A DNA stretch of 7,006 nt from Polaromonas sp. YR568 (GTDB lineage: Bacteria; Pseudomonadota; Gammaproteobacteria; Burkholderiales; Burkholderiaceae): NCBI GenBank assembly GCA_945871335.1, contig CAMBWM010000122.1, positions 1 to 7,006 on the forward strand, read 5' to 3'. The notes below the pieces were generated by a model, which saw only the letters and a list, made by a program, of their open reading frames with translations, had not been told where the DNA came from and made no database searches. Below are positions 1 to 6,335 of this stretch, in pieces (within the stretch, counting starts at the first letter, position 1; each line of letters starts with the position of its first letter). Made by a program: the position numbers and the translations under genes.

Positions 1-45
1 ATCAGGCAGGGTGAGCCCGTTTTCACAGGGGCCGTGGCGATGGCT
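1..45. other. Edge sequence downstream of dgoD, no gene seen
   Basis: These bases lie just after the dgoD stop codon on the minus strand. I see no start codon with a ribosome binding site. There is no convincing terminator either: the only pairing is a weak GTGA/TCAC stem at about 11-26 without a T-run. The leftward operon may continue beyond the edge, for example into 2-keto-3-deoxy-galactonate kinase or aldolase genes, but nothing here shows it. Confidence 0.4.
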
Positions 46-1194
46 TCACCACTCGGCGACGCTGCCGTCTTTGTGGCGCCACACCGGGTTACGCCAATCA
101 GGTGCATCGACGCTCGCTGCGATCACCCGCGCCTCGTCGATCTCCACGCCCAGCCCGGGTCGCTCGCTGGCGGCGACAAAGCCGTCCTTGACGCGGAAAT
201 CCTCGGGGTTGAGGACGTAGTCCAGCAGCTCTGCACCCTGGTTGTAGTGGATGCCCATGCTTTGCTCCTGGAATACTGCGTTCTGCGACACCAGGTCGAC
301 CTGCAAGCAAGCGGCCAGGGCCACCGGGCCCAGAGGGCAATGGGGCGCCAGGGAGACGTCATAGGCCTCTGCCATGGCGGCGATGCGCAGGCACTCGGTG
401 ATACCGCCAGCGTGCGAGACATCAGGCTGCAGGATGGAGATGCCTCCGGCCTCGAACACACGCTTGAAATCAAAACGCGAGTACATGCGTTCTCCAGCCG
501 CCAGCGGGATAGAGGTGCTTTCGGCCAGTCGCGGGTAGTACTCGCATTGTTCGGCCAGCACCGGTTCCTCGACGAACAACGGCCGCAGCGGCTCGAGCTC
601 GCGCAAAAGCACCTTGGCCATGGGCATGGATACACGGCCGTGGAAGTCGATGCCAAAGTCGATCGTGCTGCCAAACTCGGCGCGGATGAGGGCAAATTTC
701 TCCAGGGCCCGGTCGACAGCCGCATGGCTCTCGACCATCGCGAATTCCTCGGTGCCATTCATCTTGACCGTGTCAAACCCCATCGCGCGGGCCCGGTGGA
801 TGCCTTCAATAATCTCCCCCGGCCGGTCCCCGCCTACCCAACAATAGGTCTTCATGCGATCACGCAGGCGCCCTCCCAGAAGCTTGTAGACCGGCTGGCC
901 CATCGACTTACCCAGGATGTCCCACAGCGCCTGGTCGATGCCAGCGATCGCGCTCATGAGGATGGGTCCACCGCGGTAGAAGCCCCCCCGGTACATGACC
1001 TGCCACAGGTCGTTGATACGGCGCGGATCCTGGCCGACCAGATAGTCGGACAGTTCATGCACGGCGGCCTCCACCGTGCGGGCGCGCCCCTCCACCACTG
1101 GCTCGCCCCAGCCGACGATACCTTCATCAGTCTCGATCTTCAGAAACATCCAGCGAGGTGGCACGCGGTAGGTGGTGAGGCGGGTGATTTTCAT
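46..1194 (-). CDS. dgoD: D-galactonate dehydratase (enolase superfamily, DgoD)
   Basis: This cytoplasmic enzyme dehydrates D-galactonate to 2-dehydro-3-deoxy-D-galactonate, the first step of the De Ley-Doudoroff galactonate pathway. The protein starts [20 protein letters not shown] and ends [19 protein letters not shown], and it recalls E. coli DgoD along its whole length. Numbered from this Met it is 382 residues, the E. coli length. The family's metal ligands sit at the expected positions: Asp183 (in GIDFHGR), Glu209 (in VEEPV) and Glu235 (in AAGERM). The catalytic residues also match: His185, Asp258 (QPDVSH), His285 (LAPHCPLGP) and Glu310 (FQEQS). An N-terminal capping domain (about 1-125) precedes the barrel. 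A TTG at 1200 could add two residues, but ATG at 1194 matches the family start. Neither has a clear Shine-Dalgarno. It follows the ATPase gene by 21 bases, so it is probably in the same operon. The family also includes other acid-sugar dehydratases, but the match here is specific to DgoD. Confidence 0.95.
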   Translation of the reverse strand: MKITRLTTYRVPPRWMFLKIETDEGIVGWGEPVVEGRARTVEAAVHELSDYLVGQDPRRINDLWQVMYRGGFYRGGPILMSAIAGIDQALWDILGKSMGQPVYKLLGGRLRDRMKTYCWVGGDRPGEIIEGIHRARAMGFDTVKMNGTEEFAMVESHAAVDRALEKFALIRAEFGSTIDFGIDFHGRVSMPMAKVLLRELEPLRPLFVEEPVLAEQCEYYPRLAESTSIPLAAGERMYSRFDFKRVFEAGGISILQPDVSHAGGITECLRIAAMAEAYDVSLAPHCPLGPVALAACLQVDLVSQNAVFQEQSMGIHYNQGAELLDYVLNPEDFRVKDGFVAASERPGLGVEIDEARVIAASVDAPDWRNPVWRHKDGSVAEW

Positions 1195-1215
1195 GGGCAA
1201 ACAGTCATAGCGGGT

Positions 1216-2292
1216 TCATCGCAGAGCCATCTCGTCGGCCCCGAAAAAGTGCAGCGCGCCGGCGTCGACGGCCAGCGTCAGCGCACCAGACAAGCGGCTT
1301 TGCGCATCGGGCGCCAGCACCACCAGTTCACCCAGTGATGAGCGCAGGTAGCAAAAAGCCCTGTCACCCAGGTGTTCGACGGCCTGGGTTTCGCAGTCGG
1401 TCAGCTCGAACAACACCTGCCCGGCTTCAGCAGCGCCCAGCCGCACCTGCTCGGGGCGAAAGCCCACGGTCGCAACCGGCACCTCGAAGTGGCGCGGCAC
1501 CACCAGCGATATCGCACCGATGGTCAGCCGGGTACCCTCGCCCGCCAGCTCGCAGCGCTCGACGGTGAACAGGTTGATCTTGGGGGTGCCAATGAAGCCG
1601 GCAACAAAAAGGTTGGCTGGCCGACGGTACAGATCCAGCGGCGCGCCGACCTGCTCGATGCGCCCCTTTCGCAGCACCACGATCTGGTCGGCCAGCGTCA
1701 TGGCCTCGGTCTGATCGTGCGTGACGTAAATCGCCGTCGACTTGAGCGCGCGCTGGGTGCGTGCGATCTCCAGACGCAGCCGCACGCGCAGTTCGAGGTC
1801 AAGGTTTGACAAGGGCTCGTCATATAAAAAAACCTCGGGCCGACGGATCATGGCGCGGCCCATGGCCACGCGCTGGCGCTGGCCACCGGAGAGCTGGCGA
1901 GGAAAGCGGTCTAGTAAAGGCATGAGCTCGAGCACTGTGGCTATTTCGTCGACGCGCTGCGTCTGCTCGGCCGCAGGCACCTTGGCCATGCGCAGCGGGA
2001 ACGACAAATTCTGCCGTACCGTCTTGTGCGGGTACAGCGCGTAGTTCTGGAACACCATCGCGCAGCCGCGCTCAGAAGGCGGCACGTCGTTGACCAGCCG
2101 GTCACCCACGCGCACTTCGCCACTGCTCGGCATTTCCAGGCCTGCAATGATGCGTAGCAGGGTAGATTTGCCGCAGCCCGATGGGCCAAGCAGCACGGTG
2201 AATTTGCCAGCGGGCATGGTCAGGCTGAGGTCGGGAATGACCTCTACATCGCCGAAACGCTTGGAAATGGAGTTCAGGTGAATGTCGGCCAT
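1216..2292 (-). CDS. ABC sugar transporter ATPase, MalK/UgpC family
   Basis: This 358-residue ATPase powers an ABC importer of the CUT1 (MalK/UgpC) type and would sit on the cytoplasmic face of the permease pair. All nucleotide-binding motifs are intact: Walker A GPSGCGKST (36-44), Q-loop Gln82 (VFQNYALYPH), signature LSGGQRQRVA (134-143), Walker B VFLYDEP (154-160), D-loop SNLD (162-165) and H-loop His192 (VTHDQTEAM). Residues from about 235 on form a C-terminal regulatory (MOBE/TOBE) domain, opening with the family's GFIGTPKIN stretch. The start at MADIHLN is supported by TAAGG upstream, which overlaps the stop codon of the regulator gene. The partner binding protein and permeases lie on the divergent plus-strand arm, and there is no second ATPase in that arm, so this one very probably serves them. 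Such ATPases are sometimes shared between transporters. The exact substrate cannot be read from this subunit. Confidence 0.95.
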   Translation of the reverse strand: MADIHLNSISKRFGDVEVIPDLSLTMPAGKFTVLLGPSGCGKSTLLRIIAGLEMPSSGEVRVGDRLVNDVPPSERGCAMVFQNYALYPHKTVRQNLSFPLRMAKVPAAEQTQRVDEIATVLELMPLLDRFPRQLSGGQRQRVAMGRAMIRRPEVFLYDEPLSNLDLELRVRLRLEIARTQRALKSTAIYVTHDQTEAMTLADQIVVLRKGRIEQVGAPLDLYRRPANLFVAGFIGTPKINLFTVERCELAGEGTRLTIGAISLVVPRHFEVPVATVGFRPEQVRLGAAEAGQVLFELTDCETQAVEHLGDRAFCYLRSSLGELVVLAPDAQSRLSGALTLAVDAGALHFFGADEMALR

Positions 2293-2305
2293 GGGGTATG
2301 CCTTA
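2293..2305 (-). promoter_or_regulatory. Ribosome binding site overlapping regulator stop codon
   Basis: Read on the minus strand, the regulator ends in TAA and the next bases are GG, giving a TAAGG Shine-Dalgarno-like motif nine bases before the ATG of the ATPase. Only ten bases separate the two genes. This arrangement suggests translational coupling between regulator and ATPase, and that both lie on one transcript. Confidence 0.55.
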
Positions 2306-3097
2306 GGGTGGTGATACGGCGACCGCTAAAAGCCCCCGTTGAATATTTGATTCAGTGACGCCCAGCAAGGTCTCCATGGCAAGACGGGCTTCTGCAGGCT
2401 TGCGGGCCCAGATGGCGTCGAGCACGTCGCGGTGCATGGGCAAGCCCTTTCGCGGCGCGCCGGGCTGTCGTGAGGACAACTCGAACGACAGTCGCAGTGC
2501 GGTCTCTATGGTGGCACCCAGCGAGATCAAGAATGGGTTGCCTGTTGCGCGCAATATGCCGCGGTGAAATTCAAGGTCCGGACCAGCAAACGCCACGGGG
2601 TCGGTACCAGCGGCGTCCATCGCACGGTAGGCACGTTCGATAACAGCAATGTCAGCGTCACTTGCAGACGCGGCCGCGATCTCGCAAGCCGCTGGCTCTA
2701 CGATGCGCCGCAACTGGCTGAGGTGCAGCGCTGTACGCTCACGGTTCTGGTCAGACCAGCACCACCTAAGCACATCCTCGTCGAGCATGTTCCATTGAAC
2801 GCGCGGCAGTACTCGCGTACCCGTTTTAGGTCGCGACACCAGCATGCCCTTGGCCTTGAGGTTGCCCAGAGCTTCGCGCACCGAGGTACGGGCAACGCCA
2901 AGCGCTTCAGCGAGCTCGATTTCAGTCGGCATGACGGCCCCTTCGGGCCATTCTCCGTCGACCACGCGCCGGGCGATCGCATCAGCGACCGAAGGGCCAG
3001 TGCGTCGTTGACCCGGTAGGGTTTTTACAATTTTCGGCAAGGTATTTGTCAGACTTGTAAAGTAGATTGGTCTGTAGTCTATTTGGGGTTTCGGCAT
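2303..3097 (-). CDS. GntR/FadR-family transcriptional regulator, DgoR-like
   Basis: This is a 264-residue DNA-binding regulator, probably a repressor relieved by a sugar acid. A winged helix-turn-helix spans about 35-98: SVADAIARRVV, then PTEIELAEALGVARTSVREA, then the wing GMLVSRPKTGTRVL. The linker QWNMLDEDVLRW resembles the one I recall in E. coli DgoR, the galactonate repressor. An FCD effector domain follows (about 125-255). Two or three of its usual metal ligands are visible: Asp174 and His178 (PDLEFH) and His222 (MHRDVLDAI). The position of the last His (usual pattern AM--HL) reads AMETLL, so that ligand appears to be Leu244. The first 33 or so residues precede the conserved fold, neither the ATG at 3097 nor a TTG at 3040 has a clear ribosome binding site, and a possible operator falls inside codons 14-19. 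The start is therefore uncertain. It heads the leftward operon with the ATPase and dgoD. Confidence 0.88.
   Translation of the reverse strand: MPKPQIDYRPIYFTSLTNTLPKIVKTLPGQRRTGPSVADAIARRVVDGEWPEGAVMPTEIELAEALGVARTSVREALGNLKAKGMLVSRPKTGTRVLPRVQWNMLDEDVLRWCWSDQNRERTALHLSQLRRIVEPAACEIAAASASDADIAVIERAYRAMDAAGTDPVAFAGPDLEFHRGILRATGNPFLISLGATIETALRLSFELSSRQPGAPRKGLPMHRDVLDAIWARKPAEARLAMETLLGVTESNIQRGLLAVAVSPP
3043..3058. promoter_or_regulatory. Candidate regulator operator 2 (GTC-A-GAC core)
   Basis: The plus strand reads TATTTGTCAGACTTGT, with a GTC-N-GAC core of the kind bound by FadR-type GntR regulators. Eleven of its first twelve bases match the candidate site at 3131-3142 in the same orientation. 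The arms outside the core are not symmetric. It lies inside the first codons of the regulator as called here, so it may be an autoregulatory site or may mean that the gene starts further in. Binding is inferred only from sequence. Confidence 0.35.
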
Positions 3098-3130
3098 AAA
3101 TAACTAGGGTAAGTACTCGGTTTCTTGATC

Positions 3131-3147
3131 TATTTGTCTGACATAAA
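3131..3147. promoter_or_regulatory. Candidate regulator operator 1 (TGTC-T-GACA palindrome)
   Basis: The sequence TATTTGTCTGACATAAA has a perfect TGTC-T-GACA core centred at 3139, and further symmetric pairs at 3133/3145 and 3131/3147. The spacing and GTC-N-GAC core fit the known style of FadR-subfamily GntR operators. Its position between the divergent arms would let one bound regulator control both. The regulator encoded next to it is the natural candidate to bind. Confidence 0.5.
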
Positions 3148-3182
3148 CTTCGACAGCCAATCCGTTTAATCCCTCAAAATAC

Positions 3183-3188
3183 AGGAGA
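3183..3188 (+). promoter_or_regulatory. Strong ribosome binding site of the binding-protein gene
   Basis: AGGAGA lies five bases before the ATG at 3194 and is the best Shine-Dalgarno in the window. It fixes the start of the binding protein and fits the high expression that such proteins need relative to their permeases. Confidence 0.8.
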
Positions 3189-3193
3189 TCCGC

Positions 3194-4552
3194 ATGAGCT
3201 TGAATGAAACAAATGATCTATCACGCCGCCAACTGCTTCGCGTAGCCGGCGCAACTGCGGCTACGGCCGGGGCGGCTATGGCTTTTCCAGCCATCGCTCA
3301 GAGCAAAAAATTCGCCGGTGTAAAGCTGCGCGGTGCGGCCTACCAGCACGGGTTTTTTAATCATCTCAAAAAATACATTCCTGAGTTCGAAGCGAGCACA
3401 GGCATGACTGTGGATCTGCAACTGTCAGCCTTTCCGGTCTACAACCAGCAGGCTGATCTGGAACTGTCCAGCGGCGGCAGCGCCTGGGACTTTTGCAATG
3501 TGACGTTCATCTTTGCCGCGCGCTGGGTGGCTGCCGGCCTGCTGCAAGATCTGGATACGTTTTCGCGTGATGCAAAGTACACACCGGCAAATTGGAACCC
3601 GGACGACTTCGTCAAGGGCGCGCAGCTTCCTTACATGGACAAGGCCGGCAAGACCTATGGCTATGCATGGGAAGGCGGCGCCATGCTCATGGGCATCAGC
3701 CGCATGGACTTAATGAAAAAATACGGACTCAAGCCGCCCACGACGTTCGAGGAACTAGGCAAGGTGGCCGAGGCGATGCACGGCAAGGAAGATATGGCCG
3801 GCTTTGTGAGCTCGAACCTGCACCACTGGTACCTGCCGCCTTACATCCAGGGCTTTGGTGGCGATGTATTTGCCAACCCGCCGGGCGACATCACGCCCAC
3901 GCTGGCGACCTCAGCGGCGATTGATGCGGTCGATTTTTACGCCCGCCTTTTGTCCAAGTACAGCCCGCAAGGCGTGCTTAGCTACACCGAAGACCAGGCC
4001 CGCGCTGCGCTGATCGGAGGTCGCGCCAACATCAACATTCACTCAAGTTCATGGGTCACCTCCATGCTCACTGCACCTGAAAGCAAGGTCAAGGAAACAG
4101 CGTTGGTGATGCGCATGCCCGCAGGCCCCAAGGGTGACTTCCCCGCCTCCAACAGCCAGGGCCTGGGTATTCCCAAGAACGCCAAGAACAAAGAAGCGGC
4201 TTGGGAATTCATCAAGTGGGCACTCAGCCCTGAGATCACAACCCGTATCGTCAAGGACACAGGCCACTCCTCCATCTGCCGCCGAGCGGTCATCTCAGGC
4301 GCAGACCACAAGCGTGTGAACACCATCAACGGCCAGGACCTGAGCAAGCTCTATCTTGAAGTGCTGGAGCAGCCCGGCAAGACCCGTAATTTCATGGCCT
4401 ATCGCACAGTCAAGGAATTCCCTGTTGTGTCTGACGTGCTTAACAAAGCCGTTGAGCGCGTCGTGTCCGGGCAAATGAAAGCGGCCGATTCCATGAAGGT
4501 CGCGCAAGACGCTGCGATGGAGGCACTGCGTCGCACGGGCGCCCGGGTCTGA
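3194..4552 (+). CDS. ABC transporter sugar-binding protein, Tat-exported (family 1)
   Basis: This 452-residue protein is the periplasmic receptor of the ABC importer. It begins with a twin-arginine signal: SRRQLLR at 10-16, then an Ala-rich hydrophobic stretch, and a likely cleavage after Ala35 in FPAIAQ. Export through the Tat system, already folded, is therefore likely. The mature part has the shape of family 1 extracellular solute-binding proteins: an N-terminal strand (VKLRGAAY), the EFEASTGMTVDLQ region, LYLEVLEQPG near the C-terminal lobe, and the common IPKNAKNKEAAWEFIKWALSPE motif, where residues after the ligand site lead into the repeated-helix segment. It has no lipobox Cys. It starts the rightward operon, 26 bases ahead of the first permease. 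Family 1 proteins bind sugars, oligosaccharides and sugar derivatives. The context points to galactonate or a galactonate-containing compound, but the ligand cannot be read from the sequence. Confidence 0.93.
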   Translation: MSLNETNDLSRRQLLRVAGATAATAGAAMAFPAIAQSKKFAGVKLRGAAYQHGFFNHLKKYIPEFEASTGMTVDLQLSAFPVYNQQADLELSSGGSAWDFCNVTFIFAARWVAAGLLQDLDTFSRDAKYTPANWNPDDFVKGAQLPYMDKAGKTYGYAWEGGAMLMGISRMDLMKKYGLKPPTTFEELGKVAEAMHGKEDMAGFVSSNLHHWYLPPYIQGFGGDVFANPPGDITPTLATSAAIDAVDFYARLLSKYSPQGVLSYTEDQARAALIGGRANINIHSSSWVTSMLTAPESKVKETALVMRMPAGPKGDFPASNSQGLGIPKNAKNKEAAWEFIKWALSPEITTRIVKDTGHSSICRRAVISGADHKRVNTINGQDLSKLYLEVLEQPGKTRNFMAYRTVKEFPVVSDVLNKAVERVVSGQMKAADSMKVAQDAAMEALRRTGARV

Positions 4553-4578
4553 ACGCAGTCGCCCAAGAAGCCCGCCTA

Positions 4579-5484
4579 ATGCCCGCCACCCCAGCCTTGT
4601 CCTACGAGGGCCAGCGCCGCCGCTTCACGCGGCTAGCGATTGCGCCAAGCCTGCTGTTTTTGCTGCTGGTGGCGGGTTTGCCTACGGCGTTTTTGCTGGT
4701 CACCAGCTTGACGCCCGGCTCTTTGGTCAACCCGGGATCTCTGACCGATTTTCGGGACCCGCTGGTCAATTACCAAAATCTGGTCACAGACAAACGGTTC
4801 CACGAAACCCTGTGGGTACAGGCGCGCCTGTCGCTTTACACCGTGGTGTTGCAAGTGCTGCTGGGCACTGGGATGGCACTGCTGGTCCATTCGGGCCAGG
4901 ACCGTTGGCAGTCACTTCGGCATCTGTTTGTGATTCCGATGGTGTTGCCACCTATCGTGGTCGCGGTGATCTGGAAGCTGATCTACACCCCCGACATCAG
5001 CCCGATTTTTCACGCCGCTAAGGCGCTGGGGTTCGTGTTGCCGGCCTTTACCTCGCATGCCGACTTTGCGCTCGCCGCCATCGTCGTGGCCGACACATGG
5101 GAGTGGGCACCTTTCACCTATTTGATGGTGCTGGCGGCCTTACAGAACCTGCCTGGTGAATATGTGGAAGCAGCGCGCATGGACGGCGCCAATGCGCTGC
5201 GTATTTTTCAGCACATCGTGCTGCCCTACATTGCGCCCGTGCTGATGGTCTGTACCTTGTTTCGCTTGATTGACAGCATCAAGGCCTTTCCGCTGATCTT
5301 TCTGCTCACCGGCGGCGGTCCGGGGTCGGTGACGGAAGTCACCAACTACTACGCCTACTTGCTGGCGTTCAACTATGGTGAACTCGGTTACTCCAGCGCC
5401 GTCACGGTGGTGCTGCTGAGCATCACGGTGGTCATCAGCTGGTTGGCCATGCGGCTGAACCGCAACATTTCGCACCAGGACTGA
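4579..5484 (+). CDS. ABC sugar transporter permease, MalF/UgpA type
   Basis: This inner-membrane protein of 301 residues forms half of the transport channel. Six hydrophobic segments are visible, at about 20-42, 82-104, 115-137, 163-188, 215-237 and 272-292. The cytoplasmic EAA loop that docks onto the ATPase is clear: EAARMDGANALRIF followed by IVLP (about 198-216). The segment after it, with FPLIFLLTGGGPGSVTEVTNYY, is typical of the first (MalF-like) permease of CUT1 systems. It lacks the extra N-terminal region and large periplasmic loop of E. coli MalF and is closer to UgpA in size. The start at ATG 4579 has a weak AAGAAG ribosome binding site eight bases upstream. The next permease gene begins 22 bases after its stop. 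Confidence 0.94.
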   Translation: MPATPALSYEGQRRRFTRLAIAPSLLFLLLVAGLPTAFLLVTSLTPGSLVNPGSLTDFRDPLVNYQNLVTDKRFHETLWVQARLSLYTVVLQVLLGTGMALLVHSGQDRWQSLRHLFVIPMVLPPIVVAVIWKLIYTPDISPIFHAAKALGFVLPAFTSHADFALAAIVVADTWEWAPFTYLMVLAALQNLPGEYVEAARMDGANALRIFQHIVLPYIAPVLMVCTLFRLIDSIKAFPLIFLLTGGGPGSVTEVTNYYAYLLAFNYGELGYSSAVTVVLLSITVVISWLAMRLNRNISHQD

Positions 5485-5506
5485 ACGTCTTGAAGGCCCT
5501 TTGCCA

Positions 5507-6334
5507 ATGAAAACCACCCGCTATAAACGTCCTGGCCATATCGCCGCCTGGGCCGTACCTTTGCTGCTGTTCGTCATGCTGCTGCCTTTCTTGTGGTTGC
5601 TGCAAATGTCTTTCAAGCCCACGCCGATGATTCTGGAGTTTCCGCCCCGGCTGCTGTTCATGCCCACGGTCGAGCACTACGTGGGCCTGTGGCAAGGTGG
5701 CTTTCCGGAGTCCTTCGTCAACAGCTTGATCACCAGTGGCGTGTCAACCTTGATGGCCCTGGTGATTGGCGTGCCCGCTGCCTATGCCCTGTCGCGCTGG
5801 AGCGGCCGAGGCCGATTTGGGCTGGGCTTGTCGATATTGCTCACACGTATGGCGCCGCCGATTGCATTCACCATCCCCTTCTTCCTGGCTTATCGCTACC
5901 TTGGCTTGCTCGACACGCGTACCGGCCTGATCCTGATTTACATGACGTTCAATTTGCCGCTTGTGATCTGGATGATGCAGCCCTTCTTTGACGCCGTCCC
6001 CGCCTCGCTCGAAGAAGCCGCCCTGATGGACGGCGCCGGGTTTCCCACCGTGTTCGCCGAAATCGTCATGCCCATGGTCAGTGCCGGCATTGCCGCCACG
6101 GCCATCTTGTGTTTTCTCTATGCCTGGAATGATTTTTTCTTTGCGCTGATTCTGACCCGTACCGACGCTCGTACCGCCCCGGTGGCGGTGGTCAACTTCA
6201 TGAACTACGAAGGCTGGGAGTGGGGCAAGATCGCCGCCGGAGGCTCGCTGGTCATGGCGCCGGTGTTGCTGTTTTCGCTGATGGTGCGGCGCTACCTGGT
6301 CAGCGGGCTGACGGCCGGCGCGGTCAAGGGCTGA
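5507..6334 (+). CDS. ABC sugar transporter permease, MalG/UgpE type
   Basis: This 275-residue inner-membrane protein is the second channel subunit. It has about six membrane segments, at roughly 13-34, 70-94, 105-130, 138-160, 190-215 and 243-262. The EAA loop reads EEAALMDGAGFPTVF with IVMP following (about 169-189), and the segment YAWNDFFFALILTR is characteristic of MalG-type permeases. The first hydrophobic segment, followed by MSFKP, also matches the family. A TTG at 5501 could extend it by two residues, but it lies only four bases after the GAAGG at 5492-5496, whereas ATG 5507 has a ten-base gap. ATG was chosen. The stop codon is one base before the ATG of the next gene, and an AAGGG near the end of this gene serves as that gene's ribosome binding site. 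Confidence 0.94.
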   Translation: MKTTRYKRPGHIAAWAVPLLLFVMLLPFLWLLQMSFKPTPMILEFPPRLLFMPTVEHYVGLWQGGFPESFVNSLITSGVSTLMALVIGVPAAYALSRWSGRGRFGLGLSILLTRMAPPIAFTIPFFLAYRYLGLLDTRTGLILIYMTFNLPLVIWMMQPFFDAVPASLEEAALMDGAGFPTVFAEIVMPMVSAGIAATAILCFLYAWNDFFFALILTRTDARTAPVAVVNFMNYEGWEWGKIAAGGSLVMAPVLLFSLMVRRYLVSGLTAGAVKG

Positions 6335-6335
6335 G
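6326..6335 (+). promoter_or_regulatory. Ribosome binding site inside the permease end
   Basis: AAGGG at 6326-6330 lies five bases before the ATG at 6336 and overlaps the last codons of the MalG-type permease. With a one-base gap between stop and start, this strongly supports the ATG at 6336 and coupled translation of permease and dehydrogenase. Confidence 0.7.

Larger units (their letters stand above)
3098..3193. promoter_or_regulatory. Divergent promoter region between the two operons
   Basis: This 96-base, relatively AT-rich stretch separates the leftward regulator-ATPase-dgoD arm from the rightward transporter arm and must hold promoters for both unless they start inside coding sequence. 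I find no pair of -35 and -10 boxes with good spacing. Possible fragments are TTTAAT at 3165-3170 for the rightward transcript and TTGGCT (minus strand, about 3156-3161) with an ACAAAT-like element for the leftward one. It contains the candidate operator at 3131-3147 and the binding-protein ribosome binding site. Confidence 0.6.

Noticed and set aside
11..26. Possible terminator hairpin after dgoD (GTGA pairing with TCAC)
   Set aside because: The stem is only four base pairs with an eight-base loop, and no T-run follows on the minus strand.
34..1338. A long plus-strand open frame of 434 codons opposite dgoD
   Set aside because: It is antisense to dgoD and the end of the ATPase gene, both of which have clear family motifs. 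Its translation shows no recognisable domain, and the length is explained by high G+C with few stops.
3125..3153. A sigma-70 promoter with TTGATC as -35 for the rightward operon
   Set aside because: The hexamer expected 17 bases downstream reads CTTCGA, which is not a -10 element. No other pairing has better spacing, so the promoter is left unplaced.
1189..5512. The same TTGCC-ATGAAA start context at dgoD (1189-1200, minus) and at the second permease (5501-5512, plus)
   Set aside because: Eleven of twelve bases match, but the genes are unrelated, ATGAAA is a common gene start, and no flanking similarity extends the match. It is best read as coincidence.
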